Source: Lachnospiraceae bacterium
GTDB lineage: Bacteria > Bacillota > Clostridia > Lachnospirales > Lachnospiraceae
Length of the DNA: 20,368 nucleotides
Assembly (NCBI GenBank): GCA_900770345.1
Contig: CAAGKF010000272.1
Coordinates: 1 to 20,368 of the forward strand
Reading direction: 5' to 3'
Shown here in pieces: positions 1 through 6,614 of the stretch. Each line of letters starts with the position of its first letter. The stretch's first letter is position 1. The notes under the pieces were generated by a model that saw only the letters and a program-made list of their open reading frames with translations, was not told where the DNA came from and searched no databases. Made by a program: the position numbers and the translations under genes.

Positions 1-1
1 A

Positions 2-109
2 GAATCTGCTTCCGATGGAGAATCTGCTTCCGATGGAGAATCTGCTTCCGATGGAGAATCTGCTTCCGATGGAGAATCTACTTCCGGCGAAGATTCTACT
101 TCCGATGGA
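2..109 (+). repeat. 18-bp tandem repeat, six units
   Basis: The unit GAATCTGCTTCCGATGGA occurs four times without a change (2-19, 20-37, 38-55, 56-73). Two diverged units follow (74-91 and 92-109). The period is a multiple of three, so gain or loss of units keeps the reading frame. The array runs off the left edge, so the true copy number is unknown. Confidence 0.95.
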
Positions 110-124
110 GAACTCATTCCGTAG
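2..124 (+). CDS. 3' end of an acidic Ser-rich hexapeptide-repeat protein (partial)
   Basis: One open frame enters from the left edge and ends at TAG 122-124. It reads four copies of Glu-Ser-Ala-Ser-Asp-Gly, then two diverged units (ESTSGE, DSTSDG) and a short tail, ELIP. The other forward frame through the repeat gives Arg-Ile-Cys-Phe-Arg-Trp units, which is less plausible. The tail is strongly acidic and hydrophilic, so it looks like a disordered extracellular or linker segment. The body of the protein lies outside the window, so its function cannot be read. No terminator is visible before the cyclase gene 70 bp downstream, so the two may be co-transcribed. In many bacteria CHASE2 cyclases sit beside FecR-domain proteins; that identity for this fragment is only a guess. 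Confidence 0.7.
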   Translation, partial: ESASDGESASDGESASDGESASDGESTSGEDSTSDGELIP

Positions 125-194
125 GCGTAGGTCTGTCTCTGATTTGAGGCTATAGAGGGAATCCGGTTTAGGCAAAAAAATATTAGGAGAACCA

Positions 195-2006
195 ATGAGA
201 ATAAAATCATTAAAATTCCTCATCCTGGGTGTTTTGCTTGTCCTGCTTTTGACCGGTCAACGGATGGGCATGTTCCGGTCGATGGAATATCAGTTCCAGG
301 ATGCCAGCTATCAAAACGGCGGTCTGCTCAATCCGGATATTTATGTGATTGGAATCGATGAGAAAACTCTGATTCAGTATGGCAGGTGGAGTGATTGGGG
401 GCGTGAAAAGACTGCTGAACTGGTGGCTTTGCTGAATGAGGATGCGGATACAGCGCCGGCAGTGATCGCTCTGGATATTGGTTTTTATGCTTCCGGTGAC
501 AAAAAAACAGATCAGGCACTGATTGATGCCGTATCGAAACAAGATAATATCGTTACAGTTTCCTATGCAACGTTTGGAAAACAGATTGAGTCAGAGCAGG
601 AAGACCTCTTTCAGGTATCTGAGTGTGTTAAGACGTATGAAATTCCTTTTGAAGGGCTGAGAGAGCATGTTTCCTGGGGATTCAGCAACGTTCCTTTGGA
701 TTCGGATGGTTTGGTACGACACAGAATCGACCATTTTGAGGTGAACGGAAAAACAGAATACAGCTTTGCATCAGAGATCTACCGGAAATACATGGGCAAA
801 TTGCCGGAGAATGAATTATCCTATATTCCTTTTTCCGGATATCCTTACGATTATTATGGTTCTGAGACTGCCGGATTATCCTTCTGCGACGTAATAAACG
901 GAACCATTCCAAAAGAACTGTTTGCAGGAGGTATTGTACTGATCGGCGCGTACAGTGAAGGAATGATGGATTCCTATTACACTGCTGTCAGCCATGATAC
1001 GCCCATGTATGGAGTAGAAGTACATGCCAATATTCTTCAGGCACTGCTGGATGAGAACCTGAAAACGGAGCCGAAACAGCTGACCACGCTGGCAATCACG
1101 TTCGCATTGTTTGCGGCGGTGTTTTTGACATGGTTTTTTCGGAATATGTGGATGGTATCAGGTGTTTCGCTGACACTGATTCTCGGATACTGGTTCTTTA
1201 CCCACTGGGCATACGAACAGGGCTTTGTGATGCCGCTTCTTTATCCGATTGCGGCAGTCTTAATCTGCTATATCTATAGAATAGGTTGCCAATATATTCA
1301 GGAACGACTGGAAAAAAAACACGTAGAATCTGTATTTGGAAGATACGTGTCAAAAGCAGTGGTAAATGAAATTTTAAAAGGCGGCAGGGATACCTTGCGA
1401 TTAGGGGGGCAAAAGAAAGATATTGCAGTATTGTTTGTTGATATTCGCGGTTTTACCCCTCTTTCCGAAGCATTAGAGCCGGAGCAGGTTGTTGCCATTC
1501 TCAATCAATATCTGGAGGTTACGACAAAAGCAGTGTTTGATAACGGAGGAACCGTTGATAAATTCATCGGAGACGCGACCATGGCTTTGTTTAATGCCCC
1601 TCTGGATCAGGATGATTATGAGTTCCGGGCAGTCAAAGCCGGGCTTGACATGGCGGCAGCCGGGAAAGCTTTGGAAAAAGATTTGCTGAAGCTGTGTGGT
1701 AAAACCGTCAGTTTCGGGATTGGTATCAACTGCGGAGAAGCTGTCATCGGCAATATCGGCACCTCCAGCCGTATGGAATATACAGCAATTGGAAATACCG
1801 TCAACACGGCCGCACGACTGGAAAGCCGGGCAAAAGCCGGGGAGATTCTGATCAGTCCGGAAGTATACGAACGTTTGAAGGACAGAATCGAGGTGGAAAG
1901 TCTCGGACCATGTACTTTAAAAGGGATTTCTGAACCGATGGAAATCTTCCGGGTAACTGGGATTCGGTATCCAGCCCGTCTCGCTCCGCAGTTTCGCAAG
2001 CGTTAA
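195..2006 (+). CDS. CHASE2-domain class III adenylate cyclase
   Basis: A 603-residue membrane protein predicted to make cAMP from ATP in response to an extracellular signal. Residues 7-22 form an N-terminal membrane anchor. About 27-290 is an extracytoplasmic CHASE2 sensor. Three membrane segments follow (about 296-315, 319-337, 343-362), then a cytoplasmic cyclase domain at about 408-590. The catalytic set is complete: metal-binding D416 (in FVDIRGF) and D460 (in KFIGDA), transition-state N537 and R541 (in NTAAR). K456 with T530 is the substrate-recognising pair typical of ATP-using class III cyclases, so adenylate rather than guanylate cyclase is favoured. The start is supported by AGGAG about 8 bases upstream. 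Family and activity are well supported; the ligand is unknown and no cAMP receptor lies in the window. Confidence 0.93.
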   Translation: MRIKSLKFLILGVLLVLLLTGQRMGMFRSMEYQFQDASYQNGGLLNPDIYVIGIDEKTLIQYGRWSDWGREKTAELVALLNEDADTAPAVIALDIGFYASGDKKTDQALIDAVSKQDNIVTVSYATFGKQIESEQEDLFQVSECVKTYEIPFEGLREHVSWGFSNVPLDSDGLVRHRIDHFEVNGKTEYSFASEIYRKYMGKLPENELSYIPFSGYPYDYYGSETAGLSFCDVINGTIPKELFAGGIVLIGAYSEGMMDSYYTAVSHDTPMYGVEVHANILQALLDENLKTEPKQLTTLAITFALFAAVFLTWFFRNMWMVSGVSLTLILGYWFFTHWAYEQGFVMPLLYPIAAVLICYIYRIGCQYIQERLEKKHVESVFGRYVSKAVVNEILKGGRDTLRLGGQKKDIAVLFVDIRGFTPLSEALEPEQVVAILNQYLEVTTKAVFDNGGTVDKFIGDATMALFNAPLDQDDYEFRAVKAGLDMAAAGKALEKDLLKLCGKTVSFGIGINCGEAVIGNIGTSSRMEYTAIGNTVNTAARLESRAKAGEILISPEVYERLKDRIEVESLGPCTLKGISEPMEIFRVTGIRYPARLAPQFRKR

Positions 2007-2030
2007 TCGAAAACACGAAATTACGAAAAG

Positions 2031-2071
2031 CCCCGGAAAATCAATGGTTTTCCAGGGTTTTTCTTTTTGCA
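2031..2071 (+). terminator. Rho-independent terminator after the cyclase gene
   Basis: CCCCGGAAAA and TTTTCCAGGG form a stem with one mismatch around a seven-base loop, followed at once by TTTTTCTTTTT. It lies 24 bases after the cyclase stop and separates the cyclase from the etf operon. Confidence 0.85.
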
Positions 2072-2137
2072 TGGATTGATGAAGCTTGCATAGAGGGCAG
2101 TTTTTGTACATTTTTGTATCATATGCTCAACAACTAC

Positions 2138-2166
2138 TCGACATATGGTTCCGCAGATGGTAAAAT
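2138..2166 (+). promoter_or_regulatory. Predicted sigma-A promoter of the etfB-etfA-dehydrogenase operon
   Basis: TCGACA (2138-2143) and TAAAAT (2161-2166) are spaced by 17 bases, each one base from consensus. The -10 is preceded by TGG, giving an extended -10 (TGnTAAAAT). Transcription would start near 2173. An inverted repeat CTTTAA-actg-TTAAAG (2176-2191) begins just after the predicted start and ends just before the ribosome site, a position where a repressor or weak stem could act. Confidence 0.6.
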
Positions 2167-2207
2167 TAATTAGTTCTTTAAACTGTTAAAGCAAAGGAAG
2201 GGGACGA

Positions 2208-2222
2208 ATGATACAGATATGA
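2208..2222 (+). other. Four-codon minicistron overlapping the etfB start
   Basis: The best ribosome site here (AAAGGAAGGGG, ending at 2203) is ideally placed for ATG 2208, not for the etfB ATG at 2219. ATG 2208 opens a four-residue frame (Met-Ile-Gln-Ile) whose TGA (2220-2222) overlaps the etfB ATG as ATGA. This suggests translational coupling, with ribosomes ending the minicistron and restarting at etfB. It could also be chance, with the ribosome site serving etfB at a long spacing of about 15 bases. Confidence 0.4.
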
Positions 2223-3007
2223 AAATTATTGTGTGTATGAAGCAGGTGCCGGCCGGCACCAAGGTTGATATCGACCCGGAAACAGGATCGATGAAGCGTC
2301 TGACAGGGGATACCCGAACAAATCCCTATGATCTGTTTGCTCTGGAGACAGCTCTGCAGCTGAGAGAGCAGCTGGGAGGAACTGTTTCGGTTCTGACAAT
2401 GGGGCCTGCTCAGGCGGAAGAAATGATAAAGGACGCTTATTCCATGGGTGCCGATGAAGGCGTGATTATGTCAGACCGTAAATTTGCGGGAGCAGATGTG
2501 CTTGCAACCTCCTATGCACTGGCTCAGGGGATTGATCTTCTGGGAGGAGCGGATCTGATCATCTGCGGAAAGCAGACTACGGACGGTGATACAGCTCAGG
2601 TTGGGCCGGCCATTGCGGAGCATCTTGGTATTCCTCATGCCGCCTGGGTGGCGGAGATCGTAAAGGCAGATCAGAAGTCCGTCTGTGTGCGCCAGGATCT
2701 GGTCAGCGTGACACAGGTGTCAAGACTGCCGTATCCATGCCTGATTACCGTTGATAAGGATATCTGTGTCCCCCGACTTCCTTCCTACCGTCTGAAGAAG
2801 GCAACCGCGGGGCGTTCCGTGCGCATTATCAGCTTTGATGATCTGAAGGATCATGATCTGAGCCGGTATGGACTGGTCGGATCTCCTACTTCTGTGGAAC
2901 GGATATTTGCTCCGCCGGAAGCGGAAAAGCAGGTTTATCTGGAAGGCGATGCAGCTGAAAAGACAGATGAGCTTTACCGCATTCTGACAGGAAAGAAGAT
3001 TATATAG
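2219..3007 (+). CDS. etfB: Electron transfer flavoprotein subunit beta (EtfB / LctB-like)
   Basis: A 262-residue EtfB. It opens with the family-typical MKIIVCMKQVP and carries the nucleotide-binding segment GKQTTDGDTAQVGP at about 117-130, conserved in beta subunits. In bifurcating Etf proteins EtfB binds FAD and NAD(H) in this region instead of AMP. Here it pairs with a ferredoxin-bearing EtfA and a flavin dehydrogenase, 15 bases and one gene downstream, so it probably belongs to a confurcating lactate dehydrogenase complex in the cytoplasm. ATG 2219 is chosen because it matches the family N-terminus. No signal peptide or membrane segment is seen. Assignment as EtfB is firm; the bifurcating role is inferred from neighbours. 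Confidence 0.93.
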   Translation: MKIIVCMKQVPAGTKVDIDPETGSMKRLTGDTRTNPYDLFALETALQLREQLGGTVSVLTMGPAQAEEMIKDAYSMGADEGVIMSDRKFAGADVLATSYALAQGIDLLGGADLIICGKQTTDGDTAQVGPAIAEHLGIPHAAWVAEIVKADQKSVCVRQDLVSVTQVSRLPYPCLITVDKDICVPRLPSYRLKKATAGRSVRIISFDDLKDHDLSRYGLVGSPTSVERIFAPPEAEKQVYLEGDAAEKTDELYRILTGKKII

Positions 3008-3022
3008 TAGGAGGGAATACAT

Positions 3023-4213
3023 ATGGATCTGCTGAAATTTGATGCAAAAAGATGCAGTCTGTGCGGTATCTGCGCTGATAAATGTCCCTTTGGCGCTCTT
3101 GCTATTGAGGGGGACGGCATTACCGTGGGGGACGGCTGCCGCATGTGCGGCATCTGTGTCCGAAGCTGCCCGGAGCATGCCATTCGTTTTGAACAGCGTG
3201 CCAATACCTTCGATAAAAAGGTATGGAAGGATTTCCTGATTTTTGTGGAGCAGGAGAGAGGAGATATCCATCCGGTCGCTTATGAGCTGATAGGGGAAGC
3301 CAGAAAGATGGCTGCCAAGGTAGGATATAAAGTAAATTGTATTATTGTGGGCGGAAAGGGAACTTTGGAGAATGCCGGAAAGCTTTTGAATTATGGTGTA
3401 AATAAAGTATTCGTCTATGAACATGAAGCTCTGGAGGGATTCCGGGCAGACTGCTATACTGATGTAGTAGCGGATTGTATCGCTTCTGTCAAACCCAGTT
3501 CCGTACTGGTGGGAGCAACGGCTCTGGGGCGTTCTCTTGCACCAAGACTTTCTACACGTTTTCACACAGGTCTTACGGCCGACTGTACGACTCTTGACAT
3601 CAAGCCAAATACGGATATGGTGCAGATACGTCCGGCATTCGGAGGAAATATTATGGCCCAGATTGCTATCACCCGTTCCCGCCCGCAGTTTGCAACTGTG
3701 CGTTATCGCGTGATGGACCGGGCGGCGCGGCTGGAGAAGCCAGAGGGAGAAATTATCATTTGTCCTGTCAGTGAGGATATGGTCAAATCCAGAATTGAGA
3801 TTCTGTCTTCCGAGGTGATCGACAGACAGAAGAGTCTGGAGGAAGAAGAAATTCTGGTAGTGGCCGGAAGAGGCGTAAGAAGCGCGAAGGATGTGGAGAT
3901 GTGCCGTGCTCTGGCAGATGCTCTGGGCGGGCAGCTGGCCTTTACCCGTCCAATGGTAGAGAACGGATTCGGTGATACGGCTCATCAGATCGGCCTGTCA
4001 GGCCGGACTGTGCGGCCGAAGCTGATCATTACCTGCGGTGTATCGGGAGCAATCCAATTTACTTCCTGTATGACCGGTTCGGAATGTATTGTTGCCATCA
4101 ACAATGATCCGGAGGCTCAGATCTTCAAGGTTGCCCACTATTGTATCGTGGATAATCTGTATGAGGTAGTTCCGCGTCTTACATCACTTGTACTGAATCG
4201 GAAGGAGGACTAA
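3023..4213 (+). CDS. etfA: Electron transfer flavoprotein subunit alpha with N-terminal 2[4Fe-4S] ferredoxin domain (LctC-like)
   Basis: A 396-residue fusion. Residues 1-55 are a bacterial ferredoxin with two complete cluster motifs: C11, C14, C17, C21 and C39, C42, C45, C49. The EtfA body follows. Its C-terminal FAD-binding domain (about 275-390) keeps TRP (R309 region), GRTVRPKLIITCGVSGAIQ and the INNDPEAQIF segment. In A. woodii lactate dehydrogenase-Etf, the ferredoxin domain of EtfA is reported as the redox relay needed for confurcation, so this domain points to reduced ferredoxin as a partner. AGGAGGG sits eight bases before the ATG. The gene is 15 bases after etfB and six before the dehydrogenase gene. 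Caffeyl-CoA reductase-type Etf also carries such a domain, but the neighbour here is not an acyl-CoA dehydrogenase. Confidence 0.94.
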   Translation: MDLLKFDAKRCSLCGICADKCPFGALAIEGDGITVGDGCRMCGICVRSCPEHAIRFEQRANTFDKKVWKDFLIFVEQERGDIHPVAYELIGEARKMAAKVGYKVNCIIVGGKGTLENAGKLLNYGVNKVFVYEHEALEGFRADCYTDVVADCIASVKPSSVLVGATALGRSLAPRLSTRFHTGLTADCTTLDIKPNTDMVQIRPAFGGNIMAQIAITRSRPQFATVRYRVMDRAARLEKPEGEIIICPVSEDMVKSRIEILSSEVIDRQKSLEEEEILVVAGRGVRSAKDVEMCRALADALGGQLAFTRPMVENGFGDTAHQIGLSGRTVRPKLIITCGVSGAIQFTSCMTGSECIVAINNDPEAQIFKVAHYCIVDNLYEVVPRLTSLVLNRKED

Positions 4214-4219
4214 GGGATC

Positions 4220-5638
4220 ATGGCATATCCTTATAAAAAAATGACGGAAGAGGATTTCGCGTATATCCGTTCCGTAACGGCTGATGACCGTGTGCTTGTC
4301 GGAGATGAGATCGGACGGGAATATTACCGGGATGAGATGCCGGAATATGGAGAGTTTCCGCCGGAGCTTTATGTAGAGGTACTGAATAAAGAAGAGGTTT
4401 CTGCCATTATGGCATATGCCTACAAGGAGAATATTCCTGTTGTCTGCCGCGGTGCGGGAACAGGCCTTGCAGGAGGCGCTACCTGTAAATACGGCGGCAT
4501 CATGCTGTCGGTAATGCGCATGAATCATATTTTTCCTGTGGATCATAAGAATCAGACCATTACTGTGGAAGCGGGTGCTCTGCTGGTGGATGTGCAGGCT
4601 GCCGCCGCGGCAGAGGGACTGTTTTATCCGCCGGATCCCGGTGAAAGGACGGCTTCCATCGGAGGAAATGTTATTACCAACGCAGGAGGTATGAAGGCGG
4701 TTCGTTATGGCCTTACCAGAGATTTTGTACGCTGCATTGAAGGGGTGCTGCCGGATGGCTCTATTATGGAGTTTTCATCCAATGTGGTAAAGAATACCAC
4801 AGGATACGATATCAAGGATCTGATCATTGGTTCGGAGGGCACGCTTTGTATTCTTACCCAGGTAACTCTGAAGCTTCTTCCGCTTCCTACCTGCTCCTGT
4901 ACGCTGGTAATGCCTTTCCGAAGCCTGGAAGAATGTGCGGATATGGTACCCAAGGTTCTGGAGCTGCCCTTTGTACCGACGGCAATTGAATTTCTGGAGA
5001 GGGAACTGATCGACATCGTAGAGCGGAATTTAAACAAGCTTTTGCCGGTTAAGCAGGGCGAGGCTGTTCTGATCGTTATGTATGATGCTTCCAGCAGGCA
5101 GGAGCTGGATAATGCAGTAGAAACGGCGGCGGAGGCTGCCCTTGCCAATGGCGCGCTGGACTGCTGTATTGCGGATACAGCGGAGAGAGCTGCTTCCGTA
5201 TGGGCAGTCCGCGGCGGAATTCTGGAAGGAATGAAGGCTGATTCCGTAGCGCAGGAAGAGTGTGATGTGGTGGTACCCCGTTCCCGGATCGCAGAATACG
5301 TAAAGGCTGCCAAGAGGATTGCTCTTTCCCACGGGATCCGTGTGGAGCCCTGCGGCCACTGCGGGGACGGCAATATTCACACGGAGATGCTGAGAGGTCC
5401 GGAAATGGGTGATGAACAGTGGAAAACAGCGACTCATGCCTGTCTGACGGAGCTGTATGCTTTGTCAAAGGAGCTGGGAGGCCAGCTTTCCGGTGAGCAC
5501 GGTATCGGGAACGGCCGAATTGAATTCCTGGAGGAATTTGTAGGTCCCCGAATGATCCGGCTTTATAAGGCGATCAAGCTGGCCTTTGATGATAAGCTTA
5601 TTTTGAATCCGGGCAAGGTTATTGAATTTAATAAATAG
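4220..5638 (+). CDS. FAD-binding (S/R)-2-hydroxyacid dehydrogenase, probable lactate dehydrogenase of an Etf complex (LctD/GlcD family)
   Basis: A 472-residue flavoprotein of the GlcD / VAO family. The N-terminal FAD (PCMH-type) domain spans about 48-225 and includes CRGAGTGLAGG (76-86) and PPDPGERTASIGGN (137-150). The C-terminal FAD-oxidase domain contains GHCGDGNIH (379-387) and SGEHGIG (424-430). H380, H387 and E426 fit the metal-binding His/His/Glu set of D-2-hydroxyacid dehydrogenases; H427 matches the catalytic-base position (His423 in A. woodii Ldh). With the two Etf genes directly upstream, the likely reaction is lactate to pyruvate with electrons passed to EtfAB, NAD+ being reduced while reduced ferredoxin is oxidised. 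Glycolate or 2-hydroxyglutarate as substrate cannot be excluded. No lactate permease or racemase lies in the window. Confidence 0.88.
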   Translation: MAYPYKKMTEEDFAYIRSVTADDRVLVGDEIGREYYRDEMPEYGEFPPELYVEVLNKEEVSAIMAYAYKENIPVVCRGAGTGLAGGATCKYGGIMLSVMRMNHIFPVDHKNQTITVEAGALLVDVQAAAAAEGLFYPPDPGERTASIGGNVITNAGGMKAVRYGLTRDFVRCIEGVLPDGSIMEFSSNVVKNTTGYDIKDLIIGSEGTLCILTQVTLKLLPLPTCSCTLVMPFRSLEECADMVPKVLELPFVPTAIEFLERELIDIVERNLNKLLPVKQGEAVLIVMYDASSRQELDNAVETAAEAALANGALDCCIADTAERAASVWAVRGGILEGMKADSVAQEECDVVVPRSRIAEYVKAAKRIALSHGIRVEPCGHCGDGNIHTEMLRGPEMGDEQWKTATHACLTELYALSKELGGQLSGEHGIGNGRIEFLEEFVGPRMIRLYKAIKLAFDDKLILNPGKVIEFNK

Positions 5639-5644
5639 GGATCA

Positions 5645-6376
5645 TCAGATCCATCCTCCGTCAAGTCCGATGATTTGTCCGGTGAGGTAGGAGCCCTTGT
5701 AGCCGAGATGGTATACCAGATCGGCTACCTCCTCCGCACTGCCCAGCCTGCCGGCAGGGATTTCTTCCACCAGGGAAATCAGTTCGTCTTCTTCCAGCCA
5801 TTGATTCATTTCTGTGTCAATGGCGCCGCAGGCTACCGCGTTGACCTGGATATTGCTGGGCGCCAGCTCCTTTGCCAGGGCTTTTGTAAGCGCATTGATG
5901 CCGCCTTTTGTGGCGGAGTAGGCGGCCTCACAGGAGGCGCCTGCCACGCCCCAGACGGAGGAGATATTGATGATCTTGCCCTGTTTCTGATGGACCATAT
6001 AGGGGATTGCCAGCTTGCAGCAGTTGAAAACGGAGGTCAGGTTTACCCGCAGTATACGGTCCCAGTCCTCCGGTGACATATCCTGCAGAAGGCCGATGTA
6101 GGATATGCCGGCATTATTTACCAGCACATCTGCGCCTCCAAATTGTTTTTTGATCTGAGCGAATAATTCCTCACAGCATTTCATATCTCCCATATCCCCT
6201 TTATAAGCCAGGCAGGAAACCTGGAAGGATTCGATTTCTTTTTTTGTCTGAAGAAGGCGGTCCTGATTGTGAATGCAGCTGATGGCTACATTATAGCCTT
6301 TTTTGGCAAATTTTACGGCGATGGCCTTTCCGATTCCGCGGGAGGCGCCGGTTACAAGTACTGTTTTTCGCGGCAT
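5645..6376 (-). CDS. ymfI: Short-chain dehydrogenase, probable elongation factor P 5-aminopentanone reductase (YmfI-like)
   Basis: A 243-residue classical SDR. It has the nucleotide motif TGASRGIG (9-16), NNAG (87-90) and the tetrad N112, S140, Y153, K157. The block SSVWGVAGASCEAAYSATKG and the end LTGQIIGLDGGWI resemble the FabG-like clostridial and bacillar YmfI group, which reduces the 5-aminopentanone modification on elongation factor P. A general FabG role is the alternative; no fatty-acid or efp gene is nearby. The frame extends 14 codons further upstream, but ATG 6376 is preferred: it has AAAGGAAG eight bases before it and starts the protein just before the Rossmann strand. The gene ends six bases from the convergent dehydrogenase, with no clear terminator between them. 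Confidence 0.75.
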   Translation of the reverse strand: MPRKTVLVTGASRGIGKAIAVKFAKKGYNVAISCIHNQDRLLQTKKEIESFQVSCLAYKGDMGDMKCCEELFAQIKKQFGGADVLVNNAGISYIGLLQDMSPEDWDRILRVNLTSVFNCCKLAIPYMVHQKQGKIINISSVWGVAGASCEAAYSATKGGINALTKALAKELAPSNIQVNAVACGAIDTEMNQWLEEDELISLVEEIPAGRLGSAEEVADLVYHLGYKGSYLTGQIIGLDGGWI

Positions 6377-6432
6377 AGAGCATACTTCCTTTCTGTGCGG
6401 CCCTTTTTGTGTGGGCATTTTCTGCTGATTCT

Positions 6433-6438
6433 ATTTTA
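6433..6438 (-). promoter_or_regulatory. Predicted extended -10 promoter of the SDR gene
   Basis: On the minus strand TGC-TAAAAT forms an extended -10 about 57 bases upstream of the SDR start. No convincing -35 lies 17 bases further upstream, which is tolerable for an extended -10 promoter. Confidence 0.4.
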
Positions 6439-6483
6439 GCACAACAGACAGCGGGACGGGAAAGAGAATTGTAAGAAAATGAA

Positions 6484-6513
6484 TTGTAATAAATGAATTA
6501 TATGTGATATAAT
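6484..6513 (+). promoter_or_regulatory. Predicted promoter of the thioredoxin reductase gene
   Basis: TTGTAA (6484-6489) and a perfect TATAAT (6508-6513) are spaced by 18 bases, with TGA before the -10 (extended -10). ATTGTAA occurs at 6468-6474 and again at 6483-6489, and ATTACAA at 6515-6521, flanking or overlapping the promoter. The same heptamer forms a palindrome in the hpf promoter. Confidence 0.65.
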
Positions 6514-6550
6514 GATTACAAATCGGTTAAATTAATTAAAAATAATTACC

Positions 6551-6583
6551 TGCCGCCGGAGGCCCTTCAGAGGCCGGCCGGCA
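6551..6583 (+). promoter_or_regulatory. GC-rich inverted repeat in the trxB leader
   Basis: TGCCGCCGGAGGCC and GGCCGGCCGGCA flank a CTTCAGA loop and can fold into a strong imperfect hairpin in the otherwise AT-rich 100-base leader, ending 31 bases before the ATG. No T-run follows, so it is not a terminator. Its role is unknown. Confidence 0.45.
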
Positions 6584-6614
6584 ATTTCATTGACAGGATA
6601 GAAAAGGATAGAAA

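Noticed and set aside
1..109. CRISPR-like direct repeat at the left edge
   Set aside because: Units of 18 bases abut without spacers and keep a reading frame, so it is a coding tandem repeat.
2720..3985. 421-codon minus-strand open frame opposite etfB/etfA
   Set aside because: It lies opposite two strongly supported genes, has no recognisable domain or ribosome site, and its composition (rich in Ser, His, Ile, Leu) is typical of an antisense shadow.
5639..5652. GGATC-atca-GATCC inverted repeat between the dehydrogenase and SDR genes
   Set aside because: A five-base stem without a T-run on either strand is too weak to call a terminator, and it overlaps the SDR stop codon.
6377..6418. Longer SDR start at 6418
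   Set aside because: There is no ribosome site before it, and the extra residues precede the normal family N-terminus.
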